Positions 32,668-39,720 of a stretch of 44,311 nucleotides of DNA are shown piece after piece. Positions within the stretch are counted from its first letter, which is position 1, and each line of letters begins with the position of its first letter. Source of the DNA: an uncultured Clostridia bacterium. Lineage in GTDB: Bacteria > Bacillota > Clostridia > Christensenellales > Borkfalkiaceae. Location: contig CANQQM010000007.1 of the NCBI GenBank assembly GCA_947626005.1, positions 1-44,311 of the forward strand. The letters are read 5' to 3'. The position numbers and the translations under genes were made by a program. The notes below the pieces were generated by a model. The model was given only the letters and a program-made list of their open reading frames with translations, was not told where the DNA came from and did not search any database.

Positions 32668-32689
32668 GCCCCTTCGCCTTCGCTATAAT
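32661..32689 (+). promoter_or_regulatory. Promoter of the AraC-family gene
   Basis: Full consensus TTGACA (32661-32666), 17 bp, TATAAT (32684-32689), 17 bp before the ATG, with GGAGG between. Confidence 0.85.
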
Positions 32690-32706
32690 AAAAGCGGAGG
32701 ATAAGT

Positions 32707-33582
32707 ATGATCGCAAAGCGGGAAGTGTGGAATTATCCCAAATTCGTAAAGGTTTGGGTGGGAAAGTACAAGAACTCGCACAATCTTCTGCATTGGCATT
32801 ACGACTGCGAACTTCTCTTCGTCGAACACGGGGAGATCGACGTCTTTTGCGACAAGCACACCCATCGGCTCAAAGGGGGCGACGCCCTCTTCGTCGACAG
32901 CGGCGAGATGCACTACATGCGCGCAAGGGACCCCGAGACAATTCTCATCGTCATCATCTTCGACCGCGAGATCGTGCGGCCCTACACGGGGGAAGTGCGG
33001 CTTTCATCCCCCCTCCTTTCGGGGCGGTACCCGATCCCCGAATTCTATACGAAGATCCGCGACGCCCTCCTTTCCGGTTCTCCCTTTGCGGGGGGAGAGG
33101 CGGCGGGGCTCGTTCTCACCCTCATGTCCGAAGTGTTCGGAAAAGAAGCGCTTGCGCAAAAGGCGATGCGGCGGGGAAGGACGGCGCAGTTCATGGCTCT
33201 TTTAGAGGACCTCGGCGAAAAGTACGAATTTTACACCTTTTCGGAGGCGGCGGCGTTCATGGGAATGAGCGAAGCGTACTTTTCCCGCTACTTCCGCGCC
33301 GAAACGGGCATCCCCTTCACCAATTACCTCAATTATATCCGCATCGAGCACGCGATCGAGGAGCTCAAAAAGGGACAGGCGACGGCGACGGAGATCTCCT
33401 CCCGCTGCGGATTCGGGACAATCCGAAACTTCAACCGCATCTTCAAGAGCATCACGGGGTATGCGCCGAGGGATCTGCCGCGCGGCTTCGTTCTCGACGA
33501 GAAGTTCGCCTATCCCTCCGACGCCGAATTCGACCCGACCTTATACGACTGCGAACTGCTCGAGTCGGCGGAAAAGGAATAA
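32707..33582 (+). CDS. AraC family transcriptional regulator
   Basis: A 291-residue regulator. The N-terminal half is a cupin-like sensor (HWHYDCELLFVEHGEIDVFCD...HRLKGGDALFVDSGEMHYM). The C-terminal part has two helix-turn-helix motifs: SEAAAFMGMSEAYFSRYFRAETGIPFTNYLN and ATEISSRCGFGTIRNFNRIFKSITGYAPRD, the AraC signature. It is divergent from galT, so it probably senses galactose or a galactoside and controls galTK; this is inference from position. A clear GGAGG precedes the start. Confidence 0.93.
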   Translation: MIAKREVWNYPKFVKVWVGKYKNSHNLLHWHYDCELLFVEHGEIDVFCDKHTHRLKGGDALFVDSGEMHYMRARDPETILIVIIFDREIVRPYTGEVRLSSPLLSGRYPIPEFYTKIRDALLSGSPFAGGEAAGLVLTLMSEVFGKEALAQKAMRRGRTAQFMALLEDLGEKYEFYTFSEAAAFMGMSEAYFSRYFRAETGIPFTNYLNYIRIEHAIEELKKGQATATEISSRCGFGTIRNFNRIFKSITGYAPRDLPRGFVLDEKFAYPSDAEFDPTLYDCELLESAEKE

Positions 33583-33631
33583 ATCGCCCCGATTTTTCGT
33601 TATTTCGATAATATTCTAAATAAGGAATTTG

Positions 33632-33660
33632 AAAAATCCGCCATTTTCGGCGGATTTTTT
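33632..33660 (+). terminator. Terminator after the AraC-family gene
   Basis: An 11-bp stem, AAAAATCCGCC (33632-33642) with 33649-33659, loop ATTTTC, T-run to 33660 and an A-run in the left arm. The rest of 33583-33816 shows no gene. Confidence 0.88.
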
Positions 33661-33756
33661 GATGTTTTCCATTTTTTACTTGGTTCTTTTCCCCTATTAT
33701 TTCGATGAATATCGAATAATCTATTTTTCCCTCTTCTGGCTCGAAAGGCGGCGCAA

Positions 33757-33792
33757 CGTAAGAGAGGAACGGAAATCCGTCCCCCTCTTACG
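33757..33792 (-). terminator. Long hairpin at the end of the feo operon
   Basis: Arms 33757-33773 and 33776-33792. In the minus-strand RNA the two imperfect positions become G-U pairs, giving an almost unbroken 15- to 17-bp stem; on the plus strand they are A-C mismatches. It lies 25 nt after the stop of the Cys-rich gene. No T-run follows, so it may protect the 3' end rather than terminate. Confidence 0.55.
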
Positions 33793-33816
33793 AAGATTTA
33801 TGGAGATTGAGAATGA

Positions 33817-33993
33817 TCAGTGCTTTTCCTTGGGCTTTACTCTATTGCATGCCGTGCAGCCGACGCAACCGCTGCAACCGCCGCATCCGTCGCAGCCGCC
33901 CTTGCCTTGCTTCTTTCGGACAATGCTCACCGCCGCGACCGCTACGACGAACCCCGCCGCCGCGATGATGAGGAGGATCTCCCACCAGCTCAT
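33817..33993 (-). CDS. FeoB-associated Cys-rich membrane protein
   Basis: A 58-residue protein. MSWWEILLIIAAAGFVVAVA gives one N-terminal membrane helix, then a basic RKK stop, then a ladder of six cysteines at strict three-residue spacing (Cys34, 37, 40, 43, 46 and 49), then a Lys-rich tail. Small proteins of this design are encoded after feoB in many Bacillota and Bacteroidota and are thought to aid ferrous iron uptake at the inner face. Start ATG 33993 overlaps the feoB stop by ATGA. It was missed by a length cut-off of 60 residues. Confidence 0.9.
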   Translation of the reverse strand: MSWWEILLIIAAAGFVVAVAAVSIVRKKQGKGGCDGCGGCSGCVGCTACNRVKPKEKH

Positions 33994-36356
33994 TGCGCCT
34001 CCCCGTCGGAGGCCGCGGCTTCCTCCGCCGCCGTGCTCTCCTCTGTCTTACCGCCCTCGGCGCTCACCGCCGCAAGGGGATGCTTCTTGTTCCAGAGCCA
34101 AATCCCGACGACGACGCCCGCGGCGACGGCGGCGACGATGAACACCGTCCACCACCAACTGCCGACGAGGTAGATGACGGTGCCGACGACGTAGGAGGTC
34201 GCAAGCCAGAAGAGAAGGGTCCATGCGAACTTCCCCTTGGGAAGCTCCGCCTTGGCCGTAGCGCAGGCCGCGAAGCAGGGAATGGTCACCATGTTGAAGG
34301 CGATGAAGGAGATGAGTGCGGGGATGGTGATGCCCGTCGCCTCTATCATCGTGACGGCCTCCTCGATGCCCTCTTCCGTCGAAATGTACGCCCCCGCCAC
34401 GCAGGCCGCAAGGGTGCCGAACGTCGCGATGACGTTCTCCTTTGCAACGAGCCCGGTGATCGCCGCGACGGCGAATACCCAGCCGAATGCGGAGAGCTGC
34501 GACCCGAAGCCGAGCGGCGTGAAGAGCGGTTGGATGAGCATACCGAGGGAGCCGAGAATGCTCTCGTCGGTGCGGAGGTTGACAAGGATCGTCTCCCCTT
34601 CGTACTCGATCTCCTGCGGCAGGAAGTGCCAGTTCCACGAGAAGTTGGAGAGGAACCAGATGACGATCGTCGAGGCGAAGATGATCGTGAACGCCTTCTT
34701 GACGAAGTGCTTGGTCTTATCCCAGAGGTGCACCATGAGGCCCTTGAAGAGGGGCGCATGGTAGGCGGGAAGCTCCATGATGAAGGGCGGGACTTCGCCG
34801 CGCATGGTCGTCGTGCGCATGAGGAGCACGCAGACGATCGCCGTCACGATGCCGATGAGGTACATCGCATAGGTGATGAGGTCGGCATTCCCGACGCCGA
34901 ACACGGAGACGATGCCGCCCGCGATCGCCGTGAGGATGGGAAGTTTCGCCCCGCACGAGAACATCGGAATGACGCGAATGGTCGAGGTGCGTTCGTTTTC
35001 GTCGGCAAGCGTCCTCGTGTTGATCATCGCGGGGAGGCCGCAGCCGAAGCCCATGATCATGGGCATGAACGCTCTTCCCGACAGCCCGAAGCGGCGGAAG
35101 ATGCGGTCAAGAATGAACGCGACGCGCGCCATGTAGCCCGAATCTTCGAGAATGGAGAAGAAGAGAAAGAGGGTGAGGATCTGCGGCAGGAAGCCGAGCA
35201 CGGCGGAAAGTCCGCCCCATACCCCGTCATTTAAGAAACTTCCGACCCAGAGCGGCGCTTTTCCGCAGATAAGGCCGATGAGCACGCTCACCCAGTCGAG
35301 GAGCCATGTAAAGAGTTTGGCAAGAATGACGCCCGGGGAGAAGATCGCCCCGTCGTAGAAGCAGGCAAGGAGGGTAACGCCCGCATTCGAGACGTCGTAG
35401 CCGAGGTCCCCGAGGGAGGGAAGCCCTCCCGCCATCGCGCTGATGTAGAAGAGGTCCTCCGAGAAGGTCAAGTGGAAGATCGCAAAGAGGATGACGAGGA
35501 AGATGGGAATGCCCGCCCACTTATTGGTGAGGACTTTATCCGCCTTGTCGCTCTTCGAAAGTTTCTCCCCCGCGCCGCCGCGGCGGGTATATGCCGCCGA
35601 GTAGTTGGCGGAAATGTACTTGTACCTCGCATCCGCCACGACCGCCTCGAGGTCGTTGCCGAAGGTGTCGTCCTCGAAAGTCGCCTTGAATTCGTCGACC
35701 ATCTTGACGAGTTCGGGGTGCATCTTCACCTCGATCTCGTCCATTTCGGCAAGTTTGACCGCGTGGAAGAGGGGCGCTTCGACCTTTGCGGCCTTGAGGG
35801 CGATGGAGACGTCCTGCACGAGGTGCGCAAGCGGAGAATCGTGCAGCACGGTCACCCCGCTCCGCTCCGTCTTGGCGACGGAGATGGCGCGGTCCATGAG
35901 CTCCTTGATCCCCGTCCCCTTGAGGGCGGAAATGGAGACGACGGGGAGGCCGATCTTGCGTTCGAGCTCCTTCGCGTCGATCTCGTCGCCGCTCTTTTCG
36001 ACGGCGTCCATCATGTTGAGCGCGATGATCACGGGGACGTCGATCTCCATGAGCTGCGTCGTGAGGTAGAGGTTGCGTTCGAGGTTGGTCGCGTCGACGA
36101 TGTTGATGACGCACTCCGGCTTCTCCTCGAGGATAAAGTTGCGCGATACGACCTCTTCGGGGGTATAGGGGGAGAGGGAATAGATCCCGGGGAGGTCGAC
36201 GATCTTCACCGGTTCCTCTCCGCGCTTGTAGGTGCCCTCCCGCTTGTCGACGGTGACCCCCGGCCAGTTGCCGACGTATGCCGTCGAGCCCGTAAGAAGG
36301 TTAAAAAGTGTAGTCTTGCCGCAGTTGGGATTGCCTGCGAGGGCGAACTTCATCAT
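33990..36356 (-). CDS. feoB: Ferrous iron transporter FeoB
   Basis: A 788-residue FeoB. The N-terminal G domain has G1 GNPNCGKTT, G3 DLPGIYS and G4 NMMD, followed by a helical spacer. The membrane part includes the two Gate motifs and the conserved GFGCGLPAMINTRTL segment whose Cys lines the pore. The C-terminal tail is rich in Ala and Glu (TEESTAAEEAAASDGEAQ). It imports Fe2+ across the cytoplasmic membrane. The start overlaps the feoA stop by ATGA; a second ATG follows directly. Confidence 0.97.
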   Translation of the reverse strand: MMKFALAGNPNCGKTTLFNLLTGSTAYVGNWPGVTVDKREGTYKRGEEPVKIVDLPGIYSLSPYTPEEVVSRNFILEEKPECVINIVDATNLERNLYLTTQLMEIDVPVIIALNMMDAVEKSGDEIDAKELERKIGLPVVSISALKGTGIKELMDRAISVAKTERSGVTVLHDSPLAHLVQDVSIALKAAKVEAPLFHAVKLAEMDEIEVKMHPELVKMVDEFKATFEDDTFGNDLEAVVADARYKYISANYSAAYTRRGGAGEKLSKSDKADKVLTNKWAGIPIFLVILFAIFHLTFSEDLFYISAMAGGLPSLGDLGYDVSNAGVTLLACFYDGAIFSPGVILAKLFTWLLDWVSVLIGLICGKAPLWVGSFLNDGVWGGLSAVLGFLPQILTLFLFFSILEDSGYMARVAFILDRIFRRFGLSGRAFMPMIMGFGCGLPAMINTRTLADENERTSTIRVIPMFSCGAKLPILTAIAGGIVSVFGVGNADLITYAMYLIGIVTAIVCVLLMRTTTMRGEVPPFIMELPAYHAPLFKGLMVHLWDKTKHFVKKAFTIIFASTIVIWFLSNFSWNWHFLPQEIEYEGETILVNLRTDESILGSLGMLIQPLFTPLGFGSQLSAFGWVFAVAAITGLVAKENVIATFGTLAACVAGAYISTEEGIEEAVTMIEATGITIPALISFIAFNMVTIPCFAACATAKAELPKGKFAWTLLFWLATSYVVGTVIYLVGSWWWTVFIVAAVAAGVVVGIWLWNKKHPLAAVSAEGGKTEESTAAEEAAASDGEAQ

Positions 36357-36589
36357 TTCTTTCCCTCCATCGTGACGAGCTCGGCCTCCGATTTCCGAAG
36401 GGTGAGCTCATACCCGCGGATGGTGATCTCGATGGGATCGCCAAGGGGGGCGCGTTTGCGCATGACGACGCTCGCCCCGGGCGTGACGCCCATATCGAAG
36501 AGGCGGCGACGGAGTTTCCCTTCGCCCGTGACGCTTTTTACGACGCCCGATTCCCCGACGGAAAACTCGCTGAGTAATTTTTCTGACAT
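36353..36589 (-). CDS. feoA: FeoA domain protein (second copy)
   Basis: A 78-residue SH3-like FeoA: GVVKSVTGEGKLRRRLFDMGVTPGASVVMRKRAPLGDPIEITIRGYELTLRKSEAELV. This has the usual LxxLGI-type and GDP(I/L)xI-type family motifs. FeoA is thought to bind FeoB and tune its G domain. GGAGG precedes the start. It sits between the first feoA and feoB, coupled to feoB. Confidence 0.95.
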   Translation of the reverse strand: MSEKLLSEFSVGESGVVKSVTGEGKLRRRLFDMGVTPGASVVMRKRAPLGDPIEITIRGYELTLRKSEAELVTMEGKK

Positions 36590-36613
36590 TGGTTTCCTCC
36601 GAATGTGGTTTGC

Positions 36614-36826
36614 TTATGCGACATAGATGCGGGCGGCGACGTTGCGGTCGAGCGCAAGCCGCCCTTCCTTCACGCGGCAGACGGTGCTCCCGCCGCTCGC
36701 GGAGATGACGGTGATCTTCCCGTCGACAAGCACCCCGAGGTTGGAAAGGTGCTTCTTCGTTTTGTCGTCTGCAATGATCTTGACGATCTTGACTTCCTGC
36801 CCGAGGGGCGCTAAGACAAGCGGCAT
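36614..36826 (-). CDS. feoA: FeoA domain protein (first copy)
   Basis: A 70-residue FeoA-like protein: MPLVLAPLGQEVKIVKIIADDKTKKHLSNLGVLVDGKITVIS... ending VAARIYVA. It is more diverged than the second copy but keeps the LSNLG and the terminal beta-strand. ATG 36826 has AAGGAG 8 nt upstream; a longer start at 36880 would put the third palindrome of the promoter region inside the gene and is rejected. Tandem feoA genes ahead of feoB are common in clostridia. Confidence 0.9.
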   Translation of the reverse strand: MPLVLAPLGQEVKIVKIIADDKTKKHLSNLGVLVDGKITVISASGGSTVCRVKEGRLALDRNVAARIYVA

Positions 36827-36886
36827 TCCACAATCTCCTTCTCGCAGCCCGCCGACGGCGGTTAGCATCTGCGAACTCATCTTCCG

Positions 36887-36909
36887 AAAAAATGCTCCTT
36901 ACGCGGAGC
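36887..36909 (-). terminator. Attenuator-like hairpin in the feo leader
   Basis: On the minus strand GCTCC (36909-36905) pairs with GGAGC (36898-36894), followed by ATTTTTTC (36893-36886). The stem is short, so read-through may be partial. It lies between the start of transcription and feoA. Confidence 0.4.
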
Positions 36910-36940
36910 GTCTTTTGGTTCGCCTTTGCGAACTATACTT

Positions 36941-36969
36941 ATCTTACCACACCCCTCCCCCGCTGTCAA
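36941..36969 (-). promoter_or_regulatory. Promoter of the feo operon
   Basis: Minus strand TTGACA (36969-36964), 17 bp, TAAGAT (36946-36941). Transcription should begin near 36934, at the edge of the middle palindrome. Confidence 0.82.
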
Positions 36970-37039
36970 CTGTTTTTTCGGAATTTTTCCGAGAAAGTTC
37001 GCAATTGCTAACTATGAACAAAACACGCAAACTTTTCAC

Positions 37040-37068
37040 AAAAAAGGGCGCCGCACAACGCGGCGCCC
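37040..37068 (-). terminator. Terminator of the GntR-ABC operon
   Basis: GGGCGCCGC (37046-37054) pairs with GCGGCGCCC (37060-37068), loop ACAAC. On the minus strand it is followed by TTTTTTG. Confidence 0.92.
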
Positions 37069-37086
37069 AAATCGTCCCCCTCCCCG

Positions 37087-38172
37087 TTAAACGGGAGAAA
37101 TCAAATACTCTCCGGCGATCACGGCGACGAGGATGCCGCCGATCAGACACGCGGCGATCACCACCGCGTACTTCCATCCGAATTTTATCGTCCTCTTATA
37201 GAGAAGGCTCAAAAGGAAGATCACAAAGGCGATGAGCACGGCAAGGATCGCGTCTGCCTCACCCGAGGAGATCCCGCTGAGCGCCGCCGCCATGAGGAGC
37301 ACGGAATAGACGGGAAGCTGCAATTTGTAGCTGAAGATGCTCGAGGAGACCTGCCCGCAATTTTCCGCGCGGCTGTACTTTTCGGTAAAGATAAGCCCAA
37401 CGGTCGCCGCCACGGAGAGCGCTGCCCAGATGAGCCCTCCGGTCAGGAACAGGGCATTCTTGAGCTCCGACGCCGACGACCCATAATATTCGGCCCAAGG
37501 GACGAGTACCCCCGTCTCGATCGCGTCGACATATGTGCGGCGGCTGATGCGCACAAACGGCGTGAAGGCAAAAAACCACGATCCGGTGACCTCATAGGGA
37601 TAGGGTTCGTAGGCCGAAAAGAGCGCCGCAACCGTGTACATCACCATGGGAAGAAGGAGGTGCCCGCCGATTACGGTGAAGATCCCGTCCCGCATCGTAT
37701 TCGCCCTCGTAAAGAGGAAGGCCGTAGTCGAATACACGATGAAGGCGGGAAGGATGAGGGAGAGATACATATAGAAGTAGTAGACAAGGTGAAGGCGGCG
37801 CACCTTGAGGATGAGGACGAGGAATCCGACGAAGCAGGAGATCGTGTAGGCGGAATAGAGAAGGATCAGCCCCACGAGGAAATGGGCAACGAGGACCTTC
37901 GTATGGCTGAGGGGCAGCGAATAGTGAAGGTCGATGCTGCGGCGGTTCATCTTATAGGAAAAGATCCAGATGGGAATGATGACACAGAGCGCGCCGAGGG
38001 CGGCGATGTAGGTTCCGATATGCATACTCGGAAGATAATTGTTCCAATGCCCATTCCAATCATAATAGTTGGTCGCGAGGACGGGAACCGCGAAGACAAC
38101 GATGCAAAAGAGGGTAAAGACGGCGAGCGGAACAAGATTCTTCCGAAGCAAATGCACAATGTATTTCTTCAT
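37087..38172 (-). CDS. ABC-2 type permease-like membrane protein
   Basis: A 361-residue protein with about eight hydrophobic segments (first at about residues 12-33, last at about 333-355). Motif YSLPLSHTKVLVAHFLVGLILLY is typical of the YtrC/YtrD-like and ABC-2 permeases that pair with a GntR-regulated ATPase. It overlaps the ATPase gene by ATGA and is the last gene of the operon. Substrate unknown; related systems respond to cell-wall antibiotics. Confidence 0.85.
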   Translation of the reverse strand: MKKYIVHLLRKNLVPLAVFTLFCIVVFAVPVLATNYYDWNGHWNNYLPSMHIGTYIAALGALCVIIPIWIFSYKMNRRSIDLHYSLPLSHTKVLVAHFLVGLILLYSAYTISCFVGFLVLILKVRRLHLVYYFYMYLSLILPAFIVYSTTAFLFTRANTMRDGIFTVIGGHLLLPMVMYTVAALFSAYEPYPYEVTGSWFFAFTPFVRISRRTYVDAIETGVLVPWAEYYGSSASELKNALFLTGGLIWAALSVAATVGLIFTEKYSRAENCGQVSSSIFSYKLQLPVYSVLLMAAALSGISSGEADAILAVLIAFVIFLLSLLYKRTIKFGWKYAVVIAACLIGGILVAVIAGEYLISPV

Positions 38173-39044
38173 TTCAGATACCCCCTTTCCTCCACTTCAT
38201 AGAGGAAGACGTCCTCGAAATCCATCGGGATTTCGTCGACGACGAGGGGGCCGAGCGCGTCGATCTCGGAACGCACCTCCTCCGCATCGCCGCGGACGAC
38301 GACGCGGATCACCCGCCCCGTCTTTTCGAAATGCAGGCACTCGAAGGGAAGGTCCTCCCGCTCCACGTCCCGTTCGAATATAAGCTGGAATTTGCTCAGC
38401 CGCGCAAGTTCGCCCTCGATCTTCCCGTACGACTTCACCTTGTGCCCGTCGAGGAGCGCAAAGCTGTCGCAGATGTCCTCGAGTTCGCGGAGGGAGTGGG
38501 AGGCGATGACGACGGAAGTGCCCTTCTCCTGCAGCTCTATGAGCCCGCGCTTGAATTCGAGCCGTGCAAGCGGGTCGAGCCCGTCGAACGCCTCGTCGAG
38601 GAAGAGGTAGGCGGGGCGGCAGGCAAGGGCAAGAGAGATGAAGAGCTGCCGCTTCATCCCCTTGGAGAAGTTTCGGATGGGCTTTTCGGCGCTCAAAGAG
38701 AACTTCTCGAGGTACCCTTTGAAGATCTCGTCGTCGAAGTCGTAGAAATTCTTATAGAAGGCGGCCTGCTGCCTCCCCGTAAGGTTGACCGTGTAATAAG
38801 GATCGTCGGGGAGGAAGAAGAGCTTGCGCTTGACGCGTTCGTTCTCGTAAACCTCCTCACCGTCGATGAGGATGCTCCCCGCATCCCGCCTTAAAACGCC
38901 GCTCAAAAGACGGAGAAGGGTGGACTTCCCCGCACCGTTGATGCCGACGAGCCCGAAGATGTCGCCGTCGCCCACTTGGAGCGCGGCGTCCTGGAGCACG
39001 ACGTTCTTTCCGTAGCTCTTATAGAGCCCCGTCACCTCGATCAT
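38169..39044 (-). CDS. ABC transporter ATPase, YtrB-like
   Basis: A 291-residue ATPase with Walker A GINGAGKST, the altered signature NFSKGMKRQL, Walker B YLFLDEAFDGLD (Ala where Pro is usual) and H-loop IASHSLRELE. About 80 extra residues follow the core, as in YtrB/CcmA-like ATPases. ATG 39044 has GGAGG 6 nt upstream and lies inside the end of the GntR gene. Confidence 0.93.
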   Translation of the reverse strand: MIEVTGLYKSYGKNVVLQDAALQVGDGDIFGLVGINGAGKSTLLRLLSGVLRRDAGSILIDGEEVYENERVKRKLFFLPDDPYYTVNLTGRQQAAFYKNFYDFDDEIFKGYLEKFSLSAEKPIRNFSKGMKRQLFISLALACRPAYLFLDEAFDGLDPLARLEFKRGLIELQEKGTSVVIASHSLRELEDICDSFALLDGHKVKSYGKIEGELARLSKFQLIFERDVEREDLPFECLHFEKTGRVIRVVVRGDAEEVRSEIDALGPLVVDEIPMDFEDVFLYEVEERGYLK

Positions 39045-39381
39045 GACTGTCCTCCGCATAAATTTCGTCTAAAAACGCTTCGATCTCGGGGCGGGAGAAC
39101 CCGGCTGCCCGCAAAGAAGCAAGCGTGCTCTTCGCCTCCAGTTCGGGATCGCCCCGTCCGCCCCGCGCATAGACCCCCTTCTTCGGGACGGTGACAAGGA
39201 ACCCCGCCTCCTCGAGTGCCGCATAGGCGCGCTGAACGGTGTTGGGGTTGATCCCCATCTCCATGGCGAGTTCCCGGCAGGAAGGAAGCCTCTCCCCCTC
39301 CGTGATGATTCCGAGCGCGATCTCTCGCTTGACCCGCTCCACGATCCCCGCGCATACGCTGCGCTTTCCGTCCGTTCGCAT
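39019..39381 (-). CDS. GntR family regulator, YtrA subfamily
   Basis: A 120-residue regulator: a winged helix (IVERVKREIALGIITEGERLPSCRELAMEMGINPNTVQRAYAALEEAGFLV) and a short C-terminal helical tail, the YtrA pattern. Such proteins repress their own ABC operon until a cell-envelope stress or ligand appears. ATG 39381 follows AAGGA; the longer frame from 39426 would begin within the promoter. It overlaps the ATPase gene by 26 nt. Confidence 0.92.
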   Translation of the reverse strand: MRTDGKRSVCAGIVERVKREIALGIITEGERLPSCRELAMEMGINPNTVQRAYAALEEAGFLVTVPKKGVYARGGRGDPELEAKSTLASLRAAGFSRPEIEAFLDEIYAEDSHDRGDGAL

Positions 39382-39391
39382 GTTGTTCCTT

Positions 39392-39443
39392 CTCACTGTA
39401 TTATCTGTATTTTGATTGTAACACATTTTTTTCTCCTTGTCAA
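39392..39443 (-). promoter_or_regulatory. Promoter of the GntR-ABC operon with possible operator
   Basis: Minus strand TTGACA (39443-39438), 17 bp, TACAAT (39420-39415). Just after the -10 box lies a direct repeat of ATACAG (about 39397-39411), a candidate site for the GntR protein. Confidence 0.72.
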
Positions 39444-39555
39444 TAGCTTTCGCAAAAATTTTTTCAAAAAACCGAGACGAAAATCAATTATAAATCGATT
39501 GCTTTCAAATTTGTGCCGAAATTCAACAATTTGATTTGAATTATAATGCCGTATC

Positions 39556-39590
39556 GGAAGATATTTGTGCTTTGTCCCAAAGCATCTTCC
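39556..39590 (+). ncRNA. Structured intergenic element
   Basis: GGAAGAT (39556-39562) pairs with ATCTTCC (39584-39590) and GCTTTG (39569-39574) pairs with CAAAGC (39578-39583), leaving a 6-nt bulge and a TCC loop. It lies between the divergent GntR and CMD-cupin genes, outside both transcripts as predicted. A TATAAT at 39542-39547 precedes it without a good -35 box. It may be a small RNA or a stray hairpin. Confidence 0.3.
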
Positions 39591-39660
39591 TGTTGCGATT
39601 CGCCTTCCCCTTGCGGACTAAGGCCGTGCTCGGAAAATTTTCGGAGAAAATGCAAAATGC

Positions 39661-39689
39661 TTGACGGCGGGGGTCGGTTGAACTATAAT
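39661..39689 (+). promoter_or_regulatory. Promoter of the CMD-cupin gene
   Basis: TTGACG (39661-39666), 17 bp, TATAAT (39684-39689), with a GGAAAGG ribosome-binding site before ATG 39721. Confidence 0.8.
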
Positions 39690-39720
39690 AAAGTTACAAA
39701 ATCGATTCGGGGGAAAGGGT

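Larger units (their letters stand above)
36861..37012. promoter_or_regulatory. Three 16-bp palindromes controlling the feo operon
   Basis: GTTAGCATCTGCGAAC (36861-36876), GTTCGCCTTTGCGAAC (36918-36933) and GTTCGCAATTGCTAAC (36997-37012) share the form GTT(C/A)GC-N4-GC(T/G)AAC. One lies upstream of the -35 box, one directly at and after the predicted start of transcription, and one in the leader. This is the layout of operators for an iron-sensing repressor of the DtxR or Fur kind; which protein is unknown. Confidence 0.75.

Noticed and set aside
33629-34141. A plus-strand frame of 170 codons after the AraC gene
   Set aside because: It begins in the terminator and then runs opposite the Cys-rich and feoB genes; composition is low-complexity Pro/Arg.
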